Shown here: one piece after another, positions 50,753 to 59,266 of the stretch
How the letters are laid out: each line of letters starts with the position of its first letter
Numbering within the stretch: the stretch's first letter is position 1
DNA from: BNXB01 sp031556375
GTDB taxonomy: Bacteria; Bacteroidota; Bacteroidia; Bacteroidales; Azobacteroidaceae
Direction: 5' to 3'
Length of the DNA: 64,000 nucleotides
Assembly (NCBI GenBank): GCA_031556375.1
Contig: JAVBTA010000012.1
Span: forward strand, 31,337-95,336
The notes under the pieces: generated by a model
What the model was told of the DNA's origin: nothing
Database searches by the model: none
What the model saw: the letters and a program-made list of their open reading frames with translations, nothing else
Made by a program: the position numbers and the translations under genes

Positions 50753-52771
50753 ATGATCGATCAACTGACAATAGAAAGGATACAATCGGCAGCTCAGATC
50801 ACGGATGTAGTCTCCGATTTTGTGACCCTGCGTAAACGCGGGGTTAACTATGTTGGCTTATGCCCCTTTCATGAAGATAAAACCCCTTCTTTTTATGTAT
50901 CCCCGGCAAAAAATATCTGTAAATGTTTTGCCTGTGGAGAAGGTGGTACCCCTGTTCATTTCGTGATGAAACACGAACAACTCACATTCTATGAAGCCTT
51001 AAAATTCCTTGCAAAGAAATATGGGATTGAGGTTAAAGAAGTAGAGTTGACCAACGAACAGAAACAAGCTCAGGGAGACCGGGAAAGTATGTTTATCCTC
51101 AATGGATTTGCGCAAAAAATGTTCTCTACCAACCTGTTAGAACATCTTGAAGGGAAAACCGTAGGACTCTCCTATTTCAAAGAACGGGGATTCAGAGAAG
51201 ATACGATCAGGAAATTCCAGTTGGGATACTCACTTGAACAGAAAGACTGGTTTACCAGGCAAGCGTTAGACTCGGGATATAAACTGGATTTCCTCGAAAA
51301 AACCGGACTCACCATTGTCCGGGAAGACGGATACATGGCCGACCGCTTCCGTGGCCGGGTGATGTTCCCTGTTCATTCCCTGGCCGGAAAAGTCGTTGCA
51401 TTCGGAGGACGAACCCTGAAGAAAGACGATAAAACCGCTAAATATGTCAACTCTCCTGAAAGCGAAATTTATCATAAAGGGAATGAATTATACGGGATCT
51501 ATTTTGCCCGCCAGGCAATTGTAAAACATGACCAGTGTTTCCTCGTTGAGGGGTATACTGATGTAATCTCGATGCATCAGGCTGGTATTGAAAACGTCGT
51601 GGCCTCATCCGGAACAGCGCTGACAAAAGGGCAAATACGTCTGATTCACCGATTTACAAACAATGTGACTGTCTTATACGACGGAGATGCCGCCGGTATA
51701 AAAGCTGCTATCCGAGGTATTGACCTCCTGTTGGAAGCCGGATTGAACATCAAAGTCGTATTGCTTCCGGAAGGGGAAGACCCCGACTCCTTTGCCCGTA
51801 AACAAAACGCAAGTTCTTTCATTGAATATATCAAAAAGAACGAAACCGACTTTGTCCGCTTCAAAACCAGCCTCTTGATAGAAGAAGCCGGTAATGATCC
51901 TATCAAAAAAGCCCAACTGATCAATGAGATCATTGATACTATTGCAATTATCCCCGAAGAAATAATCCGGTCGGTCTATATCAAAGAATGTTCCCGCTTA
52001 CTGGACACTGACGAACGGATTCTGGTCACGGCCATTGCAAAAAAAATAAAGGAAAATACTGAGCAGAAACTAAAGATAATCAATCAACAAAATAAATCCG
52101 AAAATAATTCTCAGGAAGGACAGGATAATGATTTTCCGCCTCCCATCCCTCCTGGATTTCCCGAAGAATATCTGCCAACGGGAACAAACATTCCATCTTC
52201 CGGTTATTTTTTCGATAGTTTTGAACGAGCCATCCTACATTTCGTCATCCGATATGGGGAACAGGTTCTTTATACTACCGAAGACCCTGAAAGCCAAGAG
52301 TTAACAACCATTACTGTCGCCGAATATATCACTCAGGATTTTGAGCAGGACGAACTGGTACTCGAAAATCCTGTTTACCGCCAGATATTGGCCGAAGCCT
52401 CCGAAAGAAGCAAACAGGAGGGTTTCGCCACCGAACGTTATTTTTTGACGCATCCGGACCCGGGAATAAGCAGACTGGCAGCAGATCTTGTAAGTGACAA
52501 ATATCCGTTGAGTAAGATTCATTCGAAATTTAAGAAAATGGAAGAAGAGTCCGACCGGTTGGTTGAACTGGTTCCATATGAAGTATTAAACTACAAAGAC
52601 GCTATTCTAAAGAAACGTATGGAAGATCTGAATCTTAAAATAAAAACAGCTCAGGAACAAAAGAATATAGAACAAGCTACAGAACTAATCTCAGAATTGT
52701 CTTTGTTATGGCAGGAATCAAAAAAACTAATTGCTAAACATCTTGGAGAAAGAATAATATTAAAACTATAA
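50753..52771 (+). CDS. dnaG: DNA primase
   Basis: Makes RNA primers for replication. The 672-residue protein has the CHC2 zinc finger (C37, H40, C58, C61), the RNA-polymerase core with YLKERGFRE-like and FRGRVMFPVHSLAGKVVAFGGR segments, the Toprim motifs LVEGYTDVISMH and LYDGDAAGIKAA, and a C-terminal helicase-interaction region after a Gln/Asn/Pro-rich linker (about 440-480). Length fits Bacteroidota primases. The start is fixed by the conserved MIDQLTIERI opening. Confidence 0.95.
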   Translation: MIDQLTIERIQSAAQITDVVSDFVTLRKRGVNYVGLCPFHEDKTPSFYVSPAKNICKCFACGEGGTPVHFVMKHEQLTFYEALKFLAKKYGIEVKEVELTNEQKQAQGDRESMFILNGFAQKMFSTNLLEHLEGKTVGLSYFKERGFREDTIRKFQLGYSLEQKDWFTRQALDSGYKLDFLEKTGLTIVREDGYMADRFRGRVMFPVHSLAGKVVAFGGRTLKKDDKTAKYVNSPESEIYHKGNELYGIYFARQAIVKHDQCFLVEGYTDVISMHQAGIENVVASSGTALTKGQIRLIHRFTNNVTVLYDGDAAGIKAAIRGIDLLLEAGLNIKVVLLPEGEDPDSFARKQNASSFIEYIKKNETDFVRFKTSLLIEEAGNDPIKKAQLINEIIDTIAIIPEEIIRSVYIKECSRLLDTDERILVTAIAKKIKENTEQKLKIINQQNKSENNSQEGQDNDFPPPIPPGFPEEYLPTGTNIPSSGYFFDSFERAILHFVIRYGEQVLYTTEDPESQELTTITVAEYITQDFEQDELVLENPVYRQILAEASERSKQEGFATERYFLTHPDPGISRLAADLVSDKYPLSKIHSKFKKMEEESDRLVELVPYEVLNYKDAILKKRMEDLNLKIKTAQEQKNIEQATELISELSLLWQESKKLIAKHLGERIILKL

Positions 52772-52798
52772 TATTCAATTATGTAATAACGTGATCAT

Positions 52799-53503
52799 AT
52801 GACAAAAAAATTATCTCTACTGTCTCTTTTTCTTTTGGTCTTTATAGGACTGACCGCACAAAACATCCAATTTCATTTTGCTCCACGTCATGGACTGGTT
52901 CCGGGAGATGCTCCCGACCCGGGTAAAAATTATTTTTTCTCTACTGTAGAAATGTTCAAACCGGACAAATGGGGTTCTACTTTTTGTTTTATCGACATGA
53001 GTTATGCCGGGAACAAAGGAAGTATAAGTTCTGCTTATTGGGAAATCGCTCGCGACCTGAAATTCTGGAAAGCTCCAATCATGGCGCACGTGGAATATAA
53101 TGGCGGTATAGTTGAAGGAGTACCTAATGCCATACCTAATTCATATTTACTGGGAGCATCCTACCCTTTCGCACTGGGAAAAGCTTTTATGAGTACCTAT
53201 GTTGCTTACAAATGCAATGCCTTCGAAAAGACCAGTAACGATATTCAGTGGACCGTTACATGGAACTGCAACCTACTGAACAACAAGCTGAGTATGAGCG
53301 GATTTATGGATCTTTGGACGGAAAATAAAGATCGGATGGCAGGAGAAGGGGGTAAAAAATTAATCTTACTCTCCCAGCCGCAATTCTGGTTCAATGCCAC
53401 AGAACATATCGCGATAGGAACAGAAATCGAGGTCAGCAGTGATTTTTATTACGACCGGAAAGTGTATGTACTGCCTACACTGGCCGCTAAATGGCAATTC
53501 TAA
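52799..53503 (+). CDS. DUF5020 / Tsx-like outer membrane channel
   Basis: A 234-residue protein with a signal peptide (ends GLTAQ) and alternating beta-strand pattern to the C-terminal WQF, a normal outer-membrane barrel ending. FFSTVEMFKPDKWGSTFCFIDMSY and ISSAYWEIARDLKFW recall the Tsx nucleoside channel; I know the Bacteroidales family as DUF5020. Its stop overlaps the ATG of the NCS2 purine permease (TAATG), which supports a role in passing nucleobases or nucleosides across the outer membrane. Confidence 0.78.
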   Translation: MTKKLSLLSLFLLVFIGLTAQNIQFHFAPRHGLVPGDAPDPGKNYFFSTVEMFKPDKWGSTFCFIDMSYAGNKGSISSAYWEIARDLKFWKAPIMAHVEYNGGIVEGVPNAIPNSYLLGASYPFALGKAFMSTYVAYKCNAFEKTSNDIQWTVTWNCNLLNNKLSMSGFMDLWTENKDRMAGEGGKKLILLSQPQFWFNATEHIAIGTEIEVSSDFYYDRKVYVLPTLAAKWQF

Positions 53504-54810
53504 TGTTAGAAAAATTATTTAAACTCAGCGAAAACGGTACTACCGTTAAAAGGGAATTGATCGCCGGACTGATTACTTTCCTTACTATGTCCTATATCCT
53601 GATTGTAAACCCGGTTATCCTCGGGCAGACAGGAATGGATAAAGCAGCATTATTTACAGCAACAGCACTTGCCAGTGTAGTAGGAACGTTACTCATGGCT
53701 TTCATTGCCAATATACCTCTGGCTCAGGCTCCAGGTATGGGGTTGAACAGTTTCTTTGCTTCTACGGTAGTCCTCACGATGGGATATTCCTGGCAATTTG
53801 CACTTACTGCGGTATTCATAGAAGGAATCATATTCATAATACTGACCTTTTTCAATGTCCGGGAAATGATCGTGAACAAAATGCCTAAGGTATTAAAATC
53901 CGCAATCCCGGTCGGAATCGGTTTATTCATCACATTTATCGGACTTCAGCAATCCGGTTTGATTGTAAAAAGCGAATATACTATGGTTACTTTAGGGTCA
54001 TTGGCCGACAAAGGAGTTTGGGTCACATTACTCGGATTGGTCGTGACCGGAGTTTTATTTGCCAGAAATGTACATGGGGCTATCCTTGTAGGGATCCTTG
54101 TTGCAACAGCTTTCGGATTATTCCTCGGTGTAGCACATATTCCAGAAGGCAACCTGGTGAGTCTTCCTCCGAATATCGCCCCTGTTTTTGCAAAATTCGA
54201 ATGGACACATATCTTTACATTCGATATGCTGATCGTTGTGTTTACCTTTTTATTTGTAAACTTATTCGATACTATCGGAACTCTGATCGGAGTCGCATCC
54301 AAAGCGGGCTTGATCGATAAAAACGGGAATTTCCCCAAAGCAAAAAGAGCACTTTTTGCAGACGCTATCGCTACTACCTTCGGAGCTGTTGCAGGTACCA
54401 GTACCGTTACTTCCTACGTGGAAAGCGCATCCGGAGTCGCATCCGGAGGACGAACCGGATTAACCGCTGTGAGTACGGCGATCTTATTTGCACTGGCTTT
54501 ATTCTTTGCTCCTATCTTCCTGCTGGTTCCGGCACAGGCTACAGCCCCTGCCCTGATTATCGTAGGATTATTTATGTTGAGCTCAGTCCTTGAAATCAAT
54601 TTTAATGATTTTACAGAATCTATTCCTGCTTTCCTGACAATCATTATGATGCCATTTGCATACAGTATTGCCCAGGGCATTATTTTTGGGATGTTAGGAT
54701 TCGTATTTATAAAAGTCTTTGCAGGGAAAGCAAAAGATGTTTCTGTTGCCGTATACATCATCGCAGCCCTATTCCTGATTAAAATCATTACTGATTATTG
54801 TTTTATGTAA
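53503..54810 (+). CDS. NCS2-family purine (adenine/guanine/hypoxanthine) permease
   Basis: A 435-residue inner-membrane protein with about 12-14 hydrophobic segments. Family landmarks are ELIAGLITFLTMSYILIVNP at the start, NIPLAQAPGMGLNSFFA, the Asp-containing FVNLFDTIGTLIGVA, and TSTVTSYVESASGVASGGRTG, as in AzgA-type H+/purine symporters. Start chosen at 53503 for the TAATG coupling with the Tsx-like gene; an in-frame ATG four codons earlier is possible. Confidence 0.92.
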   Translation: MLEKLFKLSENGTTVKRELIAGLITFLTMSYILIVNPVILGQTGMDKAALFTATALASVVGTLLMAFIANIPLAQAPGMGLNSFFASTVVLTMGYSWQFALTAVFIEGIIFIILTFFNVREMIVNKMPKVLKSAIPVGIGLFITFIGLQQSGLIVKSEYTMVTLGSLADKGVWVTLLGLVVTGVLFARNVHGAILVGILVATAFGLFLGVAHIPEGNLVSLPPNIAPVFAKFEWTHIFTFDMLIVVFTFLFVNLFDTIGTLIGVASKAGLIDKNGNFPKAKRALFADAIATTFGAVAGTSTVTSYVESASGVASGGRTGLTAVSTAILFALALFFAPIFLLVPAQATAPALIIVGLFMLSSVLEINFNDFTESIPAFLTIIMMPFAYSIAQGIIFGMLGFVFIKVFAGKAKDVSVAVYIIAALFLIKIITDYCFM

Positions 54811-54830
54811 AACATAATAATTAAACCAAT

Positions 54831-55739
54831 ATGTACTTTTTAGAAACAAAAAATGTTGTCAAACAGTATGCTGCTCATCTGGCTCTGAACCAAGTAAGTA
54901 TCAAAGTTCCCGAAGGAAAAGTCTTCGGACTTTTAGGGCCAAACGGGGCAGGGAAAACAACATTGATCCGAATTATCAACCGGATTACAGCCCCCGACAC
55001 AGGAGATGTGCTTTTTCAAGGTCGGCTAATGACCGAAAACGATATTTACAACATCGGATATCTTCCTGAAGAACGCGGATTATACAAAAAAATGAAGGTC
55101 GGCGAACAAGCCATTTACCTGGCGCGCTTAAAAGGACTAAGTAGTGTGGATGCAAAAAAACGCCTCACGACCTGGTTTGAAAAATTCGAAATCATGTCCT
55201 GGTGGGATAAAAAGCTGGAAGAGTTATCGAAAGGAATGCAGCAAAAAGTACAATTCGTTACTACTGTCATCCATGACCCACAACTATTGATCTTCGACGA
55301 ACCTTTCAGCGGTTTTGACCCTGTTAATGCAGAACTACTTAAAAATGAAATCCTTGAACTGAAGGATAAAGGCAAAACGATCATCTTTTCAACACACAAT
55401 ATGGCTTCTGTAGAAGAAATCTGTGATGAAATTGCATTGATCAACCATTCAAAGGTAGTGTTAAATGGTAACGTGGATGAAGTTCGATCACATCATAAGA
55501 CTAATATTTTCAGGATACAAATAGCCGGAGAGTCTCCAAAGATTAATTCTGATATATGCCAGGTTGTCGGGGAAGAACGCAAACCGCATACACCAGTATT
55601 ACTTCGTCTAAAGAAGAAAGAGGAAATGTCGAACTCGGAATTTTTGTCTCTTTTATTGAACGATAATGAGATTATATCTTTCCAAGAAGAAATCCCATCG
55701 ATGAACGACATTTTCATCAAAACAGTCAGCAACTCTTAA
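54831..55739 (+). CDS. ABC transporter ATP-binding protein (NatA/ABC-2 type)
   Basis: A 302-residue ATPase. Walker A GLLGPNGAGKTTL is near residue 35, the signature region LSKGMQQKVQFV, Walker B LLIFDEPFSGFDP and the H-loop FSTHNMASVEE. The C-terminal extension (about 225-302) is typical of ABC-2 exporters. It lies 20 bases after the purine permease and 10 before its permease partner. The NatAB-type Na+ or small-molecule export role is family-level only. Confidence 0.92.
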   Translation: MYFLETKNVVKQYAAHLALNQVSIKVPEGKVFGLLGPNGAGKTTLIRIINRITAPDTGDVLFQGRLMTENDIYNIGYLPEERGLYKKMKVGEQAIYLARLKGLSSVDAKKRLTTWFEKFEIMSWWDKKLEELSKGMQQKVQFVTTVIHDPQLLIFDEPFSGFDPVNAELLKNEILELKDKGKTIIFSTHNMASVEEICDEIALINHSKVVLNGNVDEVRSHHKTNIFRIQIAGESPKINSDICQVVGEERKPHTPVLLRLKKKEEMSNSEFLSLLLNDNEIISFQEEIPSMNDIFIKTVSNS

Positions 55740-55749
55740 AAGATTCATT

Positions 55750-57033
55750 ATGAACAAACTAGGAATAATAATAAATAGGGAATACCTTACCCGGGTCAGA
55801 AAAAAGTCATTCATTATCATGACTTTTTTGACACCACTCCTCTTTATCGGTCTGATATTCGGAACATTTTTCCTTTCATCGATCAAAGATGGAGAAACTA
55901 AAGTGATCATCGTTGCAGATGAAACAAATAAGTATTTCGATATCCTTACAAGTACGGATCAATTTCATTTTGTTAAAGCTAAAGGAGGTTTTGAAGAGCT
56001 TAGAAAAAATTCGGATGAACAGGTTTATGCCACTCTTGTCATTTCCGGTGATCTGATGCAAAACCCGTCTGCTATCACTCTTTATTCGGAAAAACAAGTC
56101 ACAAGTGATCTTGAACGAACAATTGTCAACCAATTGAACGAATACCTAAGTGATGAAAAAATTGCAAGCTATGATATTCCAGAACTTAAACAGATCATGA
56201 CCGAAAGTAAGGTTTCAATCAATCTGCAGACAAAACGGTTGAGTGAAGATGGAAAAGAAACAGAAGCTTCTGCCGCAGTAGCCTCAGTCGTAGGAATGGC
56301 TTTTACAGTTATCATCTACATGTTTATCTTCATTTATGGAGCAATGGTCATGCAAGGAGTTCTTGAAGAAAAAACCAATCGCATTGTCGAAGTAATGGTT
56401 TCTTCTGTAAAACCATTTGAATTGATGATGGGTAAAATTATTGGAATCGGACTTGTCGGACTTACCCAGTTTCTATTATGGGTCGCCCTCATTGTCGGAT
56501 TTTATTTCTTCGGAGGAGCTTACTTCATGTCTTCCAACCCAGGGATGGAAGGAGCAGGTGCAGGAATGGCTGCCCCAGGAATGATACAACAAATATTTCA
56601 GTTAATGGGAACCATTAATATGGCTGAAATTATTATTAGTTTCATCATCTTTTTCATCGGAGGATACTTGATTTATGCATCTATATTTGCAGCCGTTGGA
56701 GCCATGGTCAATAGCCAGGAAGATACACAACAATTCATGACCCCAATCACACTTCTAATATTATTTGCCTTATATGCAGGAATTTACAGTGTCGAAAATC
56801 CCAATGGGCCTCTAGCATTCTGGGCATCTATGTTTCCATTGACATCTCCAATAGTAATGATGGTGCGTGTGCCTTTCGATGTTCCTCTATGGGAGAGACT
56901 GGTATCTATCGCTTTACTTTTCGGAACTGTAATCCTAATGGTTAAACTGACTGCCAAAATTTATCGCGTAGGTATTTTAATGTACGGAAAAAAACCTGAC
57001 ATTAAAGAAATTGTAAAGTGGCTGAAATATTAA
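55750..57033 (+). CDS. ABC-2 type transporter permease (NatB-like)
   Basis: A 427-residue membrane protein with one N-terminal membrane segment (KKSFIIMTFLTPLLFIGLIFG), a large extracytoplasmic domain (about 45-170), then five to six membrane segments with GAMVMQGVLEEKTNRIVEVMVSSVKPFELMMGK, the ABC-2 signature between them. A Gly/Met/Ala-rich loop sits near residues 262-280. It pairs with the ATPase just upstream. Substrate unknown. Confidence 0.92.
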   Translation: MNKLGIIINREYLTRVRKKSFIIMTFLTPLLFIGLIFGTFFLSSIKDGETKVIIVADETNKYFDILTSTDQFHFVKAKGGFEELRKNSDEQVYATLVISGDLMQNPSAITLYSEKQVTSDLERTIVNQLNEYLSDEKIASYDIPELKQIMTESKVSINLQTKRLSEDGKETEASAAVASVVGMAFTVIIYMFIFIYGAMVMQGVLEEKTNRIVEVMVSSVKPFELMMGKIIGIGLVGLTQFLLWVALIVGFYFFGGAYFMSSNPGMEGAGAGMAAPGMIQQIFQLMGTINMAEIIISFIIFFIGGYLIYASIFAAVGAMVNSQEDTQQFMTPITLLILFALYAGIYSVENPNGPLAFWASMFPLTSPIVMMVRVPFDVPLWERLVSIALLFGTVILMVKLTAKIYRVGILMYGKKPDIKEIVKWLKY

Positions 57034-57043
57034 ACATTTTCAC

Positions 57044-57080
57044 TTTTCCCTTGTTTTAACTTGTAAAAAACAAGGGAAAA
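57044..57080 (+). promoter_or_regulatory. Perfect 14-bp hairpin ending at the DUF6515 start codon
   Basis: Arms 57044-57057 and 57067-57080 are exact reverse complements with a 9-nt loop, and the ATG follows at 57081. The 3' arm contains the purine-rich AAGGGAAAA that would serve as ribosome-binding region. A translation-control or attenuation role fits better than a terminator, because no T-run follows. Confidence 0.8.
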
Positions 57081-57797
57081 ATGAAAAATATTCTGAAAAT
57101 AAATACAAATAGTTTACTTGCTTACATTTTAGTTTTCATCTGGTTGTTTGCTCAGCCAATGTTTATTTTTTCACAACGAGGAAGAGGGTATTATCCTCCG
57201 CATCCTGTCCCCCACCCACATCCAACGCCATATCCACCTCGTCCGGTGCCACGTCCGATACCGGCGCCTTACCCGAGGCCAATACCTCGCCCGGTTCCCG
57301 TACCCCGCCCTATACCTGTTCCGGTACCCGCTTTTCATCATCCATATTTCTATCATCCTTTTACTCCTTACTACTGGGGACCAGCCTGGCATCCTATAGG
57401 ATTTTTTGTTGCAACACTGACGACAGCTGCTATCATTATCAGCATCAATAACACTACTTATCATTACGATCAGGGGGTTTACTATACGGAATCGTCAAAC
57501 GGATACAAAGTCGTACCTGCCCCAATCGGTGCGGAAATATCATCCTTACCTTCTGGATATACAACACTGAATGTATCAGGTGTTAGTTATTACTACTACG
57601 GAGGCGCCTACTATATAAAATCAGGAAGCAAATACAAGGTTGTGACTGCACCTGCCGGAGCAATCATAACACAACTACCGGAAGGAGCAACGGAAACGAC
57701 TGTCGATGGTAAAAAATATGTTGTTTATAATGGAGTATACTATGAACCGATTTCCCAGGATGGTCATGACTCATATGTGGTAGTCGAGACAAAATAA
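57081..57797 (+). CDS. DUF6515-family secreted protein with proline-rich repeat
   Basis: A 238-residue protein. A long N-terminal hydrophobic stretch (about 11-31) looks like a signal peptide, then a region with Pro at almost every second position (about 38-86, units such as RPIPRPVPVP). A hydrophobic segment follows (about 107-124), then beta-rich repeats with YY pairs (GVYYTESSNGYKVVPAPIG, GAYYIKSGSKYKVVTAPAG, GVYYEPIS). The two middle units are internal repeats of about 40 residues. I know this as DUF6515; function is unknown. It sits between two perfect hairpins. Confidence 0.8.
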   Translation: MKNILKINTNSLLAYILVFIWLFAQPMFIFSQRGRGYYPPHPVPHPHPTPYPPRPVPRPIPAPYPRPIPRPVPVPRPIPVPVPAFHHPYFYHPFTPYYWGPAWHPIGFFVATLTTAAIIISINNTTYHYDQGVYYTESSNGYKVVPAPIGAEISSLPSGYTTLNVSGVSYYYYGGAYYIKSGSKYKVVTAPAGAIITQLPEGATETTVDGKKYVVYNGVYYEPISQDGHDSYVVVETK

Positions 57798-57847
57798 TTT
57801 ATACAATCCGGTATATCGCCAAGATCATTTTATCTAATAAATTGACC

Positions 57848-57900
57848 TTGCTTCTTAAATTAACTTAAATTGATATAATTTAAGTTAATTTAAGAAGCAA
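57848..57900. promoter_or_regulatory. Perfect 24-bp inverted repeat upstream of the FecR gene
   Basis: Arms 57848-57871 and 57877-57900 are exact reverse complements around the 5-nt loop GATAT. The stem is A/T-rich with TTGCTTC/GAAGCAA ends. It could be a terminator after DUF6515, an operator, or a mobile-element remnant. The longest upstream FecR reading begins just past it. Confidence 0.85.
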
Positions 57901-57952
57901 AATGGGGTCATTTGTGATTTGTCTGCGTATTTGTTTAAAATACCGGCAAAAT

Positions 57953-59185
57953 ATGAATACCTCTAACCACAAGATTCCTGAAGCAGTAAAAGAATTACTT
58001 CAAAATTCTTACTTCATATTATGGTGCTATACTCCAACTGATAAGTCTGATGAATGGTGGGCAAACTGGGCAGAAAACTATCCTGAAAGAAAGGCTGACA
58101 TTTCAGAAGCTCGAAGAATCCTCTTATCTACAAAACTCAATAACATTCATCCTTCCGAAGAAGACTATACAAAATTATATGCCCGGCTAGAAAAAAATGT
58201 TGTACTCCTGAAAAAGAAACAACAGAAATATATCTGGCCCAGAGTAGTAGCTGCTGCTTGTGTTGTTCTTGCAATGTGTGTAGGCTCTTTATTATACTTT
58301 CAAAAGAATAATCAGACAACATTTTTCACCATAGAAAATTTAGTTCCGGTAGACAGTACTCTGACTGAAGTTGAACTGAAACTAACCAACCTTGAAAGAG
58401 TATCAGTAACAAATAACGCTGTTATCCGGTTAAAAAATTCCGGTACTATCCATGTAAATCAGGAAGAGATTACCGTGGCTGACAATACTTTGAACGTCAA
58501 CAGTTCAAAATCTGCCACAAAACCCAAAATGAATGTGCTGCAAGTCCCAAGAGGGCGCTATTCCTCCGTCATATTAGCAGACGGAACTAAAGTTTGGGTC
58601 AACTCCGGAAGTGTTTTACATTTTCCAAATTCTTTTGAAAAAGAACACCGAACCATATATGCCAATGGAGAGATTTATTTAGAAGTAGCTAAAGATACCT
58701 CCCGTCCATTTTATGTAAAAACATCGAAAATGGATGTCCGCGTATTGGGAACCTCTTTTAATGTAACGGCCTATAATGATGAGACCTATCAGTCGGTAGT
58801 CCTCGTGGAAGGACGGGTGGAAATAAAATCTAAAACAGGATCAAAACAAGTGATAGAACCTACTGAAAGGTTGATCCTGACAGAAAATCAGATTTCTGTC
58901 TCAAAAGTAAATACATACGATTATACCTCTTGGAAGGATGGTATCTTTTTATTCACAGACCAAAGTTTGGGTTATGTTGCTCAACGTCTGTCCCGGTATT
59001 ATCATGTAGACTTCATTTGCACTCCGGAAATTAAAAATTATTCTTGCTCCGGCAAACTGGTACTATTCGATAACCTGAACAAAGTCTTACATACTTTAGA
59101 AAAAAGCTTCCCTATTTCATGCGAAGAAACAGGAAATAAAATAAAATTAAGTTCTAACCCTAATAAGAAAATGCCTATGAAATAA
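57953..59185 (+). CDS. FecR-family anti-sigma factor
   Basis: A 410-residue inner-membrane regulator. The cytosolic N-terminus (about 1-92, with WWANWAENYPERKADI) should hold an ECF sigma factor. One membrane segment (about 93-116) leads to the periplasmic FecR domain (about 200-293, VILADGTKVWVNSGSVLHFP, VLGTSFNVTAYND) and a C-terminal STN-like DUF4974 domain (about 326-400). It should receive the signal from the SusC-type receptor next door. ATG 57953 gives the normal start; a longer reading begins beside the palindrome. No ECF sigma gene precedes it, which is unusual. Confidence 0.9.
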   Translation: MNTSNHKIPEAVKELLQNSYFILWCYTPTDKSDEWWANWAENYPERKADISEARRILLSTKLNNIHPSEEDYTKLYARLEKNVVLLKKKQQKYIWPRVVAAACVVLAMCVGSLLYFQKNNQTTFFTIENLVPVDSTLTEVELKLTNLERVSVTNNAVIRLKNSGTIHVNQEEITVADNTLNVNSSKSATKPKMNVLQVPRGRYSSVILADGTKVWVNSGSVLHFPNSFEKEHRTIYANGEIYLEVAKDTSRPFYVKTSKMDVRVLGTSFNVTAYNDETYQSVVLVEGRVEIKSKTGSKQVIEPTERLILTENQISVSKVNTYDYTSWKDGIFLFTDQSLGYVAQRLSRYYHVDFICTPEIKNYSCSGKLVLFDNLNKVLHTLEKSFPISCEETGNKIKLSSNPNKKMPMK

Positions 59186-59266
59186 ACCCGGATTTAAGAC
59201 AGATAGTTACAATACTATTAAACCAGAAGAATATTTTTTTTGAAAAAACCTTTTAACATACTAAAA

